The notes under the pieces are model-generated. The model was not told the DNA's origin and searched no databases. It worked only from the letters and a program-made list of their open reading frames with translations. Source: Candidatus Poribacteria bacterium (GTDB lineage: Bacteria > Poribacteria > WGA-4E > WGA-3G). Taken from it: 37,993 nt of DNA. Below are positions 1 to 7,858 of this stretch, in pieces. Positions within the stretch are counted from its first letter, which is position 1. Each line of letters begins with the position of its first letter. The stretch is from NCBI GenBank assembly GCA_022821725.1, contig JAJEDB010000099.1:1-37993 (forward strand), read 5' to 3'. The translations under genes were made by a program, and so were the position numbers.

Positions 1-80
1 CGCCGGGCGGCTTGAGATTTTTTACCCCCAGTTTGAATAAAATCTAAGACGCGTTTGCGTAAATCTGTTGAATATGCCAT
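1..80 (-). CDS. IS630-family transposase, N-terminal fragment (cut by window edge)
   Basis: Read on the minus strand from the ATG at 80, the first 26 codons give MAYSTDLRKRVLDFIQTGGK followed by KSQAAR. This matches the typical start of IS630-family (Tc1/mariner-like, DDE) transposases: 'MAYS.DLR.RV' opening the first helix of the helix-turn-helix that binds the terminal repeats. The rest of the gene lies outside the window, so I cannot tell whether the transposase is intact. No clear ribosome binding site is seen in front of the ATG. The fragment is short, but the motif is characteristic. Confidence 0.72.
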   Translation of the reverse strand, partial: MAYSTDLRKRVLDFIQTGGKKSQAAR

Positions 81-140
81 AATAGACGCAGCCTATCATA
101 AAACCGAAAAAATGTCTCTTTAATTCTAAAGGTCACTATA
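1..140 (-). mobile_element. End of a probable IS630-type insertion sequence
   Basis: The transposase start at 80 is preceded (minus strand) by about 60 bp of AT-rich leader, and 'TATAGTGACC' occurs near 131-140. IS630 elements insert at TA dinucleotides, so a TA at 137-140 could be the outer boundary. The opposite end is outside the window, so the terminal inverted repeat cannot be matched. The boundary is a guess; the presence of the element rests on the transposase fragment. Confidence 0.4.
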
Positions 141-616
141 AAATGCTTATGAGTGCTGATTCAGGAAGGGACCAGATGCATTCACGAAAACCACATATCT
201 TGTTTGGAGTGTCGACTGCATAGAAAAACGATGAAAGTAAAATACGGTTTCAAAATTCACAGCGAAAGTGAAAAAAATATATTGGGTCGGTCATTCCAAT
301 TATATCATATCCTAAAAATAAATGGACATCTTTGTAGCATAGGCTGTTAGCCTGTGCCAACGTGAAACGTACCCTCACAATTTACCCTATAATACGAGGG
401 TCTAAGTAATTACGGAATCTACTATGTATGGTATATTAATATGGATCTCCTAAATATTAATTATGCCAAAATTACACTGACACGTCAAATTAATAAATCA
501 CCTAAACTGAGGCACGCTACAAATTAAAAAATTTCTGATTTTTCAAGTGGCAATAGAACCCAAATCACTGTAATCCTTTCTTCGGAATTTGAGCATCTGC
601 TATTAATAAGGTAAAC
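81..616. other. Intergenic region of about 540 bp: IS end, dispersed repeat copy 1, AT-rich stretch
   Basis: No credible gene lies here. The segment holds the leader and outer end of the IS630 element (81-140), copy 1 of the ~118-bp dispersed repeat (309-425), and then an AT-rich stretch (426-600) with short AT palindromes such as ATATTAATAT. AAGG at 608-611 is the likely ribosome binding site for the gene that starts at 617. No convincing -35/-10 pair was found. Confidence 0.6.
309..425 (+). repeat. Dispersed ~118-bp repeat, copy 1
   Basis: The copy begins ATCCTAAAAATAAATGGACA and ends ATCTACTAT. It aligns almost base for base with copies at 13297-13417 and 37737-37854, all on the plus strand. 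A stem-loop inside it, GCATAGGCT-GTT-AGCCTGTGC, has nine pairs including one G-T. It contains no open reading frame of its own and no transposase; an ORF reaching into it from 153 is spurious. Confidence 0.85.
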
Positions 617-1777
617 ATGCACATAAAGAGGTTATCCACCAATCCAAAGCACCATTTCTTCGGATATTACGGTATTAATCCGTGGGACACCACAACCCAG
701 TACCACCTCGCGTTAGAGACAGATTTTCATACACACCGTCCGCTACCCGAAGATATAGCAACAGTTGGACTCATTCATCGCGAAACGCACGAATTTATCC
801 CACACGCCAAGACCGCCGCTTTTAACCTCCAACAGGGAAGTATGCTCCACTGGATAAACGGCAGCGAGAACGGCGAACACGACGCGACCCGCGCCGAATT
901 CACGTTTAACGATTGGGAAGATGGCACGCTCGTATCGCGTGCTTTAAATCCGAGGACGGGGACCATCCGAACAATTCAGGGCGCCATCGCAGCCGTGTCT
1001 CCAACTGCCCCACTCGCCATTGGGCTAAATTACGGACGGATGGCACACTGCCGGGCTGTTGTCGGCTACGCGACGCACACGGAATCCAGTGAGGTCATAG
1101 CACAACCCGAGGACGATGGCTTATATCAACTCAACCTCCAAGATGGGAGTTCGCAGCTTGTCCTCTCTATCGCAGAGGTCATCCGAGCGAGCGGGGACGA
1201 ACGGATGGTCGGCAAACGCGCTTGGTTCAATCATGTTCTCTTTAATACAGATGGAACACGACTGCTATTCTTCTGTCGGGTGCGTCGGGAAACAGGACAC
1301 GCCACCTCGCTCTGGACAGTTAATCCTGATGGCTCTGATTTGGAAATGCAAATCCCATTCGACTATCGGGTATCCCATTTCGACTGGCGGACGCCTACGC
1401 GGATTCTTGTCTCTTCAGACATATCCGGTGAGATGGGATTTGTTGAATTCACAGATGGGGTCAGAGACTTCACGCCGATTGGACGCCATGTCCTGCCGAG
1501 CGATGGGCACGCTTCGTTCTCACCAGATCGCGAGTGGTTACTTTGTGATACTTACCCGCGCGGGACAGAGCGTTTGGCACAACTTATGATTTACAATATC
1601 GCTGAAAACCGAAAAATTCTTTTGGGCGAATTCCATCACGAAGAACAGTTTGTTGGAGATATCCGATGCGATCTACATCCGCGCTGGGCACCCGATGGAA
1701 GAACGATTACCTTCGACTCAGTTCATGAAGGCTCCCGACAGATATATCTCGTGGAGATACCACACGCAAACCTGTAA
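617..1777 (+). CDS. PD40-type beta-propeller protein, oligogalacturonate-lyase-like
   Basis: The protein has 386 residues, begins with an 'NPKHHFFGYYGINPWD' block at about residues 9-24, and contains repeated propeller motifs ('LFNTDGTRLLFF', 'SFSPDREWLLCD', 'RWAPDGRTITFD'). Total length and the H-FGYY opening resemble oligogalacturonate lyases (polysaccharide lyase family 22, about 388 residues), which cleave pectin-derived dimers using a Mn-binding His/Gln cluster near the C terminus. Here that area reads 'DLHPRW', so only part of the expected ligand set is visible and the activity is uncertain. No signal peptide is seen, so the protein is probably cytoplasmic. ATG at 617 follows AAGG with 5-nt spacing. 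It may alternatively be a non-enzymatic propeller. Confidence 0.6.
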   Translation: MHIKRLSTNPKHHFFGYYGINPWDTTTQYHLALETDFHTHRPLPEDIATVGLIHRETHEFIPHAKTAAFNLQQGSMLHWINGSENGEHDATRAEFTFNDWEDGTLVSRALNPRTGTIRTIQGAIAAVSPTAPLAIGLNYGRMAHCRAVVGYATHTESSEVIAQPEDDGLYQLNLQDGSSQLVLSIAEVIRASGDERMVGKRAWFNHVLFNTDGTRLLFFCRVRRETGHATSLWTVNPDGSDLEMQIPFDYRVSHFDWRTPTRILVSSDISGEMGFVEFTDGVRDFTPIGRHVLPSDGHASFSPDREWLLCDTYPRGTERLAQLMIYNIAENRKILLGEFHHEEQFVGDIRCDLHPRWAPDGRTITFDSVHEGSRQIYLVEIPHANL

Positions 1778-1982
1778 AGGAAACCTGTGGGACAATGGAG
1801 GAAGTCCTTCACTCTCATAAACCGTAGCCCGTAATGAAATTATGCCTCAAATGGCATAATTTGTCTTAGCTTTACATTTGGAGGGGTTTTTGCTTGGGGT
1901 GTTTTTGCGTATTTCTTCAGATTAGAGAAAGGCACGTTAAAGTTCAAACCTACGTCATTTAACCGCAAGGTATAATTAAAAA
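1778..1982. other. Repeat-built spacer: 18-bp repeat, hairpin, leader repeat
   Basis: This spacer opens (1823-1840) with CGTAGCCCGTAATGAAAT, found again on the minus strand at 27830-27847. Next comes a perfect 10-bp hairpin, AAATTATGCC-TCAAAT-GGCATAATTT, at 1837-1862, then a GGGGTTTTTG-rich stretch resembling the MITE interior at 31910-31960. It closes with the leader repeat at 1957-1982, which ends at the ATG of the next gene. The hairpin lacks a T-run, so it is a poor terminator candidate. Confidence 0.6.
1957..1982 (+). repeat. Short leader repeat (L1), sense copy in front of the dehydrogenase gene
   Basis: The core is ATTTAACCGCAAGGTATAAT followed by TAAAA, ending directly at the ATG at 1983. 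AAGG (1967-1970) can act as Shine-Dalgarno with 12-nt spacing. Related copies: 6495-6520 and 6521-6543 (plus), 16562-16583 and 27759-27778 (minus). Confidence 0.7.
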
Positions 1983-3044
1983 ATGTTGCGAGATGATTGT
2001 TCTCATGAAAAAATTGGACGATTGCCAAGTATTGTAAGATGCCCCATTGCAAATGTTAGGGAGCATCGCAAGGCTATCGTTCTAACAACCGATCCGGCGT
2101 GGAAAGCTGTTGGTGATATTGACATTAACACGCAACATCCGCGCTACGTTCAGGGGAATACGCAGGCAGATATGGCTGCGCTCGCCGACGCATGTACGGG
2201 TGAAGTGGTCTACGGTATCGGTGGAGGCTTGGCAATTGATACCGCCAAATATGTTGCTGCTGCAAAAGGAATCCCACTCGTAGCGATCCCTACCATTCTA
2301 TCAACGGATGCTTTTCTGACGGATGCGACAGGCGTTAGAGAAAATGAGTGTGTCCGTTATCTGCCCTCAAAGGCACCGGATACTGTGATTATAGATATGG
2401 ATGTCTTGTGCAATGCCCCTCCCGCAATGCGAGCAAGTGGCGCTGCGGATGTCCTCTCAATCGCCACAGCACTCTGGGATTGGCAGGAGGCTGAGAAGAT
2501 GGGGGCGAACCCATCAAATCAACAACTCACACCACAAGCGATTGGCATAGCAAGTACGCTGCTCCAAACGCTTCTCGATAACGCACGGGAAATCGGGCGC
2601 GGGACGCCAACCGGTTTGAAACTCCTACTCGATCTGCTCTGTATGGAGGTCCAACTCTGCTATCAATGCGGACATAGCCGCGTTGAAGAGGGAAGTGAAC
2701 ATTACTTTGTCTATGCCATTGAGAACCATTTGACACCCTCCGAAGAGGGAGACCCCGAGAACGAGACGCTAAATGCGGAACCCCTTTTACACGGTGAATT
2801 GGTTGGGCTTGGCATTCTCCTGATGGCTGTGTTGCAATCGCAACCGTGGACACAGTACCGTCACGCTTTGGAGTGTTTGCAGATTAACTATTTTCCATCG
2901 GCTGTTGCCCGTGATGCAATTGCCGAAACGCTTATTCACCTATCCGACTACGTCGCGCAACACCAACTTCCATATACCGTGGCGACATCTTTACGGATCA
3001 CCCCTGATATTGCCGAACGGACGATACAAACCATATTAGATTAA
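1983..3044 (+). CDS. Iron/zinc-type alcohol dehydrogenase family, glycerol-1-phosphate dehydrogenase-like
   Basis: The 353-residue protein belongs to the dehydroquinate synthase / group III alcohol dehydrogenase superfamily. The nucleotide-binding loop is 'YGIGGGLAIDTAKY' (about residues 77-90), followed by 'PTILSTDAF'. The metal ligands read as D156 in 'SGAADVLS', H240 in 'SEHYF' and H270 in 'LLHGELVG'. The 'G.AD..S...A..DW' block and the 'EHYF' spacing fit sn-glycerol-1-phosphate dehydrogenase (AraM/EgsA type), which reduces dihydroxyacetone phosphate with NAD(P)H. A different polyol substrate is possible. Its start lies immediately after a repeat-derived leader. The M19 dipeptidase follows 30 bp downstream in the same direction. 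Confidence 0.75.
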   Translation: MLRDDCSHEKIGRLPSIVRCPIANVREHRKAIVLTTDPAWKAVGDIDINTQHPRYVQGNTQADMAALADACTGEVVYGIGGGLAIDTAKYVAAAKGIPLVAIPTILSTDAFLTDATGVRENECVRYLPSKAPDTVIIDMDVLCNAPPAMRASGAADVLSIATALWDWQEAEKMGANPSNQQLTPQAIGIASTLLQTLLDNAREIGRGTPTGLKLLLDLLCMEVQLCYQCGHSRVEEGSEHYFVYAIENHLTPSEEGDPENETLNAEPLLHGELVGLGILLMAVLQSQPWTQYRHALECLQINYFPSAVARDAIAETLIHLSDYVAQHQLPYTVATSLRITPDIAERTIQTILD

Positions 3045-3074
3045 GCCTGAGGACATGGAGAAAAAAACGAAAAT

Positions 3075-4139
3075 ATGACATTAAACACGCAAATTTCCGA
3101 ACTGCACAAGCAGGCACTCGTGATAGATTCGCATAACGATGCCATCGTGGCGCACATCCGGCGAGGGGTAGGGGTTGGGGCACCCAACCCCTGCGACGAA
3201 AATACCCAAAACGCCACAGATCCCGTTGGGACTATCGCTTACCTTCGCGGACCCGTTCCCCCGGAAGAGGAAGCCATAGGCATCCAACTCAACATACCGA
3301 AAATGCAACAGGGCGGTATTGATGCTGCCTTTTTCGCTGTCGACGTGACGCGCGCATGGAAAAATCATCTCGCCTATGCGTTGGATGCATTCGGGTGGTT
3401 CGAGACAGAAGTGACGGCAAATACCGATGACATCTGTATCGCACGGAAGGCAAGCGACATCCGAGAAGCGAAAGCCTCTGGCAAGCTCGCTGCGGTTCTT
3501 GTGATTGAAAATAGCGAAGCCGTTGAAAGAAGTCTCAACATTCTCCGATCCCTATATACGCTTGGGGTTCGCTCAATTGGATTAACCCATAATCTGAATA
3601 CGTGGGCATCCACAGGAAACGATGAAGAGGATCTCGGCGGTGGCTTGACGCGATTCGGTATGGCATTGGTCAAAGAGATGAATCGTCTTGGAATGCTTGT
3701 GGATGTTTCCCATATTAGTGAGCGTGGATTTTGGGACGTTCTGGAGATCTCGGAACACCCTGTCATCGCATCCCATAGCAACTGCAAGACGTTGTGTCGG
3801 CACCCGCGAAACCTCAGCAATGAACAATTAAAGGCTTTAGCCGCTAACGGCGGCGTTGTCGGGATTACTTTTGTTCCGGGATTTATCACCACCGATGGGT
3901 GGACGAAGATGCCCCCCTTGGCGCAACTCCTCAATCATTTCGCCTACGCAATTGACATCGCTGGCATCGATCATGTTGGCATCGGATCAGATTTCGACGG
4001 GGGTGGCGATCTACTCAAGGATGCCAGTGAGTTCATCAAGATTGCTGAAGGTTTAAGCGATCGTGGGTATTCTGACGAAGATATCCGAAAAGTGTTGGGC
4101 GAAAATCACCTACGCGTTTTTGAGGCTGCCTGCGGATGA
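3075..4139 (+). CDS. Membrane dipeptidase family (peptidase M19)
   Basis: The 354-residue protein has the complete di-zinc centre of renal-dipeptidase-like enzymes: H20 and D22 ('DSHND'), E145 ('VIENSEA'), H213 ('VDVSH'), H234 ('ASHSN') and D306 ('GSDFDGG'). These enzymes hydrolyse dipeptides, often with D-residues at the C-terminal side. No signal peptide is evident, so it is probably cytoplasmic. Between the HxD motif and 'GGIDAAFFAV' there is an unusually long segment (residues 29-79). Part of it (32-40) is encoded by a near-perfect G/C palindrome at 3168-3194, which looks like an in-frame repeat insertion. The 3' end overlaps the convergent glycosyltransferase gene by 30 bp. Confidence 0.88.
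   Translation: MTLNTQISELHKQALVIDSHNDAIVAHIRRGVGVGAPNPCDENTQNATDPVGTIAYLRGPVPPEEEAIGIQLNIPKMQQGGIDAAFFAVDVTRAWKNHLAYALDAFGWFETEVTANTDDICIARKASDIREAKASGKLAAVLVIENSEAVERSLNILRSLYTLGVRSIGLTHNLNTWASTGNDEEDLGGGLTRFGMALVKEMNRLGMLVDVSHISERGFWDVLEISEHPVIASHSNCKTLCRHPRNLSNEQLKALAANGGVVGITFVPGFITTDGWTKMPPLAQLLNHFAYAIDIAGIDHVGIGSDFDGGGDLLKDASEFIKIAEGLSDRGYSDEDIRKVLGENHLRVFEAACG
3168..3194. repeat. Palindromic element inside the M19 dipeptidase gene, copy 1
   Basis: The stem is GTAGGGGTTGGG / CCCAACCCCTGC with loop GCA: 12 pairs, one of them G-T. It lies in frame and encodes V32-C40 of the dipeptidase. A related 27-bp sequence (22 of 27 positions identical) lies in the sigma-54 regulator gene at 13703-13727. 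Confidence 0.65.
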
Positions 4140-5135
4140 GGTAAGGGTGTCGGAGATAGACTGCCACACCTCATCTACAGTAATTTTTTTCATACAGATG
4201 TTATCTTTACATTTATCCGTGAATTGCTTACAAGGACTGCAGGGCACATCGTGGCGGATAGTTTGATGCAACCCACCCAAGGGTTGAAAGCGGATATGAT
4301 TGCCGGGACCGAACAACGATACAGTGGGCGTTCCGACCGCCGCGGCGATGTGCATCGGACCCGTGTCATTTGTGAGAAAGAGATCGCACTTTTCAATACA
4401 GGCGGCTAACTCCCGAATCTGAAGATTGCCAGCGAACGGGACGGCACGCGCATCCATCAAATTCGCAACAGTGTGCACGAGGTCCGCCTCCTGTTGTCCT
4501 CCAAAAATCAGGACTTCAGCATTGAAGTGCCGAACCAGTCTGTCCCCAATAGCTGCGAAGCGATCGGGCATCCATTCGCGCAACCGCCACCCTGCCCCCG
4601 GAAAAATCCCGACCTTTAAACCCTTCTCTGGGACACCCATGGCATCAAATCGCTGTGATGCATCTCTGCGTTCGGATGCATCAAGAAACATTTCAAGCCT
4701 TTGATCTACTGCTGGGATGCCGACTGCCTGCAACAGATCAAGGTAGTGTGTTGTGGCGTGTTTGTTCCCCTGCTCAGGGACCCGAACAGTACACAGCGCA
4801 CCTTTACCAACACGCTCGGCGGCACCGCTGCAATACATCAGCAGCTCCGTCCGGAACTTCCGCTGTAGATCGATAGCCAGCGTGAATTTGCGTTCACGGA
4901 GGACACGGAGGGTCCGCAACATCTCGCCTGTATCCTTGTGCTTCGCGCCCCGATCAAACGTAATTATCTCATCAAGGTGTGGATTTTCTCGGAGGACATC
5001 CGCCGACTGTTTTCCGACGAGCATAGCGATATAGGCATCCGCGAAATGGGCACGCACCGCTCGAATAGCCGGTGTTGTAAGCACGATATCGCCAAGGGAA
5101 CTGAGACGAATGAGCAGTATTTTTTCAGAAACCAT
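4110..5135 (-). CDS. Glycosyltransferase family 9 (heptosyltransferase-like)
   Basis: The 341-residue protein opens 'MVSEKILLIRLSSLGDIVLT', the N-terminal nucleotide-sugar domain signature of GT9. It also has 'GIFPGAGWRLREW' and the family hallmark 'NDTGPMHIAAAVGTPTVSLF'. The 'CSPC' and other cysteines near the C terminus are also typical of lipopolysaccharide heptosyltransferases (WaaC/WaaF/WaaQ type). It probably transfers a heptose or similar sugar to a cell-envelope glycolipid at the inner membrane. I chose ATG 5135 over a TTG at 5162, because the conserved N terminus starts there and it lies 4 nt after the thiI stop, suggesting co-translation. Its last 30 bp run antiparallel over the end of the dipeptidase gene. 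Confidence 0.88.
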   Translation of the reverse strand: MVSEKILLIRLSSLGDIVLTTPAIRAVRAHFADAYIAMLVGKQSADVLRENPHLDEIITFDRGAKHKDTGEMLRTLRVLRERKFTLAIDLQRKFRTELLMYCSGAAERVGKGALCTVRVPEQGNKHATTHYLDLLQAVGIPAVDQRLEMFLDASERRDASQRFDAMGVPEKGLKVGIFPGAGWRLREWMPDRFAAIGDRLVRHFNAEVLIFGGQQEADLVHTVANLMDARAVPFAGNLQIRELAACIEKCDLFLTNDTGPMHIAAAVGTPTVSLFGPGNHIRFQPLGGLHQTIRHDVPCSPCKQFTDKCKDNICMKKITVDEVWQSISDTLTSSAGSLKNA

Positions 5136-5139
5136 CTTT

Positions 5140-6297
5140 TCAACCAACGACCTGTTTTTCAAGATTATTTAACGCCGCTTCAACCAACCCGTCTATATCC
5201 AAACTCGATTCTGCGTCCGCTAATTCCGTGAGCGATGCCCGCGTAGCCGGATGCTTGGGGACAAAAAGAGAGCAACAATCCTGATGTGGACGTGTGGATA
5301 CGTCAAAAGTACCGATCCGCTGTGCTTTTTCGATAATTTCAGCCTTGTCCTCACCAATAAGTGGACGCAAAATGGGGAGCTCGGCAATCGCTTCGATCGT
5401 TCTGAGGTTTGTTAAAGTTTGGGAGGCGACTTGTGCGAGACTTTCGCCAGTGACGAGTGCCTCTGCGTTCGCCAGAGTCGCAATGCGCTGCGCAATTCGG
5501 GTCATCATGCGCCGATACAGCACCACTCGGAAGGGAGCCGGTGTCTCAGCGACGATAACCTGCTGGAGTTCAGCGAATGGAACCAGATAAAGTGTGCTCC
5601 GATAGTTTGATACCCCTAAAATCTCAACGAGTTCAATCACCTTCTCCAAAGAGGCTTTATCGGTATACGGATAACTGTAAAAGTGAATAAAAACGGCTTT
5701 CGCACCACGTTTTATCATCTGCCACGCCGCAACAGGGGAATCAATGCCGCCAGACAGCATAACGAGCACTTTGCCACTCACACCGACCGGCAACCCCCCA
5801 ATCCCTGGAATCTTCTCGGTGGAAATATACGCCGCATTATGGGTTATTTTCACCCAGCAAACTAAATCCGGAGTATGCATATCCGCTCGCGTCCCTGTTT
5901 CTTGGACGAGATAACCACCAACCTCTGCACTCACCTGCGGAGAGGTCAACGGAAACGTCTTATCTGTCCGTCGTGTCTCGACTTTAAGGGATTCATAAGC
6001 ATCATTTTGGATGTGCCGAAGGGCAGCCGCTTTAATAGCCGTGATGTCTCTTTCGGTCCGACAGGCGAGTTGAAAATAAGCGATACCCATAACCCCCTGC
6101 AGCCGTCTCTTAACTTCCGTGATGTCAGCACTTTGTCCGAGATGCACAAGAATTCTATCGTGAAGTCGCTCTACCTCGGCATATCCCGTGCCCCGCAAGG
6201 CAAGTTTGATGTTATTCACAAGGCGTTTCTCAAAAAACACTCTGTTTTTGCCTTTGAGTCCAACTTCGGCATAATGAACACTAAATAAGTCTTCCAT
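5140..6297 (-). CDS. thiI: tRNA 4-thiouridine synthase ThiI
   Basis: The 385-residue protein has the full ThiI layout without a rhodanese tail: an N-terminal ferredoxin-like domain, a THUMP domain (about residues 60-165) and an adenylating PP-loop domain with 'SGGIDSPVA' at 182-190. ThiI adenylates U8 of tRNA and inserts sulfur; in many species it also feeds thiazole synthesis. 'RPHQDCCSLFVPKHP' near the C terminus carries a cysteine pair in the region conserved in rhodanese-less ThiI proteins such as that of Bacillus. ATG 6297 follows AGGAGC on the minus strand. It is followed 4 nt later by the GT9 gene. Confidence 0.93.
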   Translation of the reverse strand: MEDLFSVHYAEVGLKGKNRVFFEKRLVNNIKLALRGTGYAEVERLHDRILVHLGQSADITEVKRRLQGVMGIAYFQLACRTERDITAIKAAALRHIQNDAYESLKVETRRTDKTFPLTSPQVSAEVGGYLVQETGTRADMHTPDLVCWVKITHNAAYISTEKIPGIGGLPVGVSGKVLVMLSGGIDSPVAAWQMIKRGAKAVFIHFYSYPYTDKASLEKVIELVEILGVSNYRSTLYLVPFAELQQVIVAETPAPFRVVLYRRMMTRIAQRIATLANAEALVTGESLAQVASQTLTNLRTIEAIAELPILRPLIGEDKAEIIEKAQRIGTFDVSTRPHQDCCSLFVPKHPATRASLTELADAESSLDIDGLVEAALNNLEKQVVG

Positions 6298-6520
6298 CTT
6301 TTTAATTAATTGCTCCTATGCTGTGCTTCTCTTACGCGCAGGCTCCGGGTCTAATACTTGGTCAACCTTGAGTTAAGGACAGGTTCGTAGTAGTGCGATT
6401 TATCGCACGTTCCAAATGGGCAATGGATCATCCCCATACTATAAACGGATAGACCTATCAGTTGAAACTTGACATTAGCGCACAAACCCACCTCATTTAA
6501 CCGCAAGGAATAATTAAAAA
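6298..6520. other. Spacer between rnhC and thiI with hairpin and leader-repeat copy
   Basis: This 223-bp spacer holds a perfect short hairpin, GTGCGA-TTTA-TCGCAC (6393-6408), and at 6495-6520 a plus-oriented copy of the L1 leader repeat. The L1 copy points away from thiI, so it cannot act as that gene's leader. 'CACCTCATTTAACCGCAAGG' extends the match to the 1950-1970 copy upstream of L1 proper. Confidence 0.55.
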
Positions 6521-6543
6521 TTAACCGCAAGGAATAGTTAAAA
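6495..6543 (+). repeat. Tandem pair of L1 leader repeats overlapping the rnhC 3' end
   Basis: Two direct copies lie head to tail: 6495-6520 (core CCGCAAGGAATAATTAAAAA) and 6521-6543 (TTAACCGCAAGGAATAGTTA followed by AAA). The second copy, read antisense, encodes the last residues TIPCG and the stop codon of RNase HIII. No plus-strand gene follows. Confidence 0.7.
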
Positions 6544-7264
6544 CAGCATCTGTTAGACTAAAGTGAAGTTTTGCAACGTTCCCCAACGCACGGCTCCCAT
6601 GCATCGCGACAAATTCTTTACCCGCTTCCACAACTTGATACGAGCCTCTCGGCAAACAAATCCCGTATGTTTCAGATAAGGTGTCCATCGCCTTCAGAAA
6701 AACATCTCGAGCGATGATAGAGGCGGCAGCAACCGCAATATCCCGTTCCGCTTTCGGAACCTCTATTATCTCAATTCCTGAGGGGCTACCACCGGAAATT
6801 CCACCTTGAAATCGAACAGACGCATCTCCTTGAAAACGGGGTTTTCCGCGCGTACGTTGGTGGAGTTCCGGCCTGATGAGGTCGTCTTTAGAAAATCTAT
6901 CAACAAGCGCGTGCTTCGCACCCACCCGAGCCGCTAAAGTATGAATGGCTTCTGCATGGAGCGATGCCAGAAGGTGATTTAAGTTTTGTCCTCGCCTACG
7001 GAAATCGGTATAAAGGGAATTATACGCCTCGGGCATCCTTTCCACGACAACGATATGCCTTTCATAGCGATCGCGCATCAATTCAGCAAGCTCCCGAATA
7101 CGACGATTCGACAGCGTTTTCCCATCAGCAATTCCCAAATCGGAGAGGGTTTCTCGACAGTCCGCATCCACATAAACCGCTGCAACGACGAGCGGACCGA
7201 AATAATCACCCTTTCCTGCTTCATCCGTCCCGAGCCATGCGTCCCAATTGTGTATTTCGTTCAT
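6521..7264 (-). CDS. rnhC: Ribonuclease HIII, short form
   Basis: 'GTDEAGKGDYFGPLVVAAV' at residues 12-30 is the RNase HIII signature (RNase HII has DEVGRG). 'ERDIAVAAASIIARD' is the second conserved block. The enzyme cleaves RNA in RNA/DNA hybrids. At 247 residues it is shorter than typical RNase HIII (about 300): the TBP-like N-terminal substrate-binding domain is missing, since the catalytic motif begins at residue 12 and the upstream gene ends 24 bp away. A Gly-rich segment with the imperfect repeat 'RFQGDAS/RFQGGIS' sits between 'LVDRFSK' and 'AVAAAS' and looks like an insertion. The C-terminal TIPCG is encoded by a repeat. It is probably co-transcribed with the flavin reductase. Confidence 0.85.
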   Translation of the reverse strand: MNEIHNWDAWLGTDEAGKGDYFGPLVVAAVYVDADCRETLSDLGIADGKTLSNRRIRELAELMRDRYERHIVVVERMPEAYNSLYTDFRRRGQNLNHLLASLHAEAIHTLAARVGAKHALVDRFSKDDLIRPELHQRTRGKPRFQGDASVRFQGGISGGSPSGIEIIEVPKAERDIAVAAASIIARDVFLKAMDTLSETYGICLPRGSYQVVEAGKEFVAMHGSRALGNVAKLHFSLTDAVLTIPCG

Positions 7265-7288
7265 TGTGTTTCTGTCTCGGTCCTGTTC

Positions 7289-7858
7289 TTATACTGAATT
7301 CCGAAGTGCAGCGAATTCAGTAACCTGTTTGCCTACGGCTTTAACGCGCGCCGTCAATTCAGTATCATATAAATTACCGTCCGCATCAAACGCCTCAGAC
7401 GAGTTCGGGATTGATACATCGTTCGGGACAACCCATGCGTGAAGGGCAGTGCCTACCGTCCGCAACATAGAAAGCGCGTTCACCGCACCCATGCGACCCC
7501 CGGATACACCGACGAGTCCGATGACCTTATTCTCAAATTCATCGAATCCCATCAAATCGAGGGCACTTTTAAGGACACCGCTGAAGCTCCCGTGATATTC
7601 GGGCGATCCGAGAAGTATACCATGTGCGCGTTTCACCTTTTCCCGTAACTTGAAAACCCCAGGCGGGTAATCACTTTCGCTCGCCACAGAACCTTGGAAG
7701 ACGAGGTCGTATTCCCCGAGTTCAAGCAACTCGACCTCGGCACCCGCGGCTTTCGCTGCGGAGAGTGCAATTTGGAGCGCAGCGTGCGTCGAGCTGCCCT
7801 GTCGCAGACTCCCACAGATGGCAACAACATAGATAGATCGATCATCGGTACTCTTCAT
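7289..7858 (-). CDS. NADPH-dependent FMN reductase family protein
   Basis: The 189-residue flavodoxin-like protein has the FMN phosphate-binding loop 'GSLRQGSSTHAAL' near the N terminus, 'GSPEYHGSFSGVLKSALD' (flavin isoalloxazine contact and dimer region), and 'VGVSGGRMGAVNAL'. Relatives are NADPH:FMN reductases, azoreductases and chromate reductases of the SsuE/ChrR group; the substrate cannot be told. ATG 7858 is preferred over the TTG at 7894: it has AAAGGGA about 8 nt upstream, and the conserved core starts just behind it. RNase HIII follows after 24 bp. Confidence 0.88.
   Translation of the reverse strand: MKSTDDRSIYVVAICGSLRQGSSTHAALQIALSAAKAAGAEVELLELGEYDLVFQGSVASESDYPPGVFKLREKVKRAHGILLGSPEYHGSFSGVLKSALDLMGFDEFENKVIGLVGVSGGRMGAVNALSMLRTVGTALHAWVVPNDVSIPNSSEAFDADGNLYDTELTARVKAVGKQVTEFAALRNSV

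Noticed and set aside
153..350. Small plus-strand ORF of 65 residues
   Set aside because: It runs into dispersed repeat copy 1, has no ribosome binding site or recognisable domain, and the other repeat copies do not keep the frame.
1837..1862. Rho-independent terminator after the propeller gene
   Set aside because: The 10-bp hairpin has no T-run on the plus strand and belongs to a repeat-built spacer.
3374..3934. 186-residue minus-strand ORF
   Set aside because: It is antisense to the M19 dipeptidase gene, whose catalytic residues are intact; no family features.
5136..5162. Upstream TTG start for the GT9 gene
   Set aside because: It would overlap thiI by 23 bp, and the conserved N terminus begins at ATG 5135.
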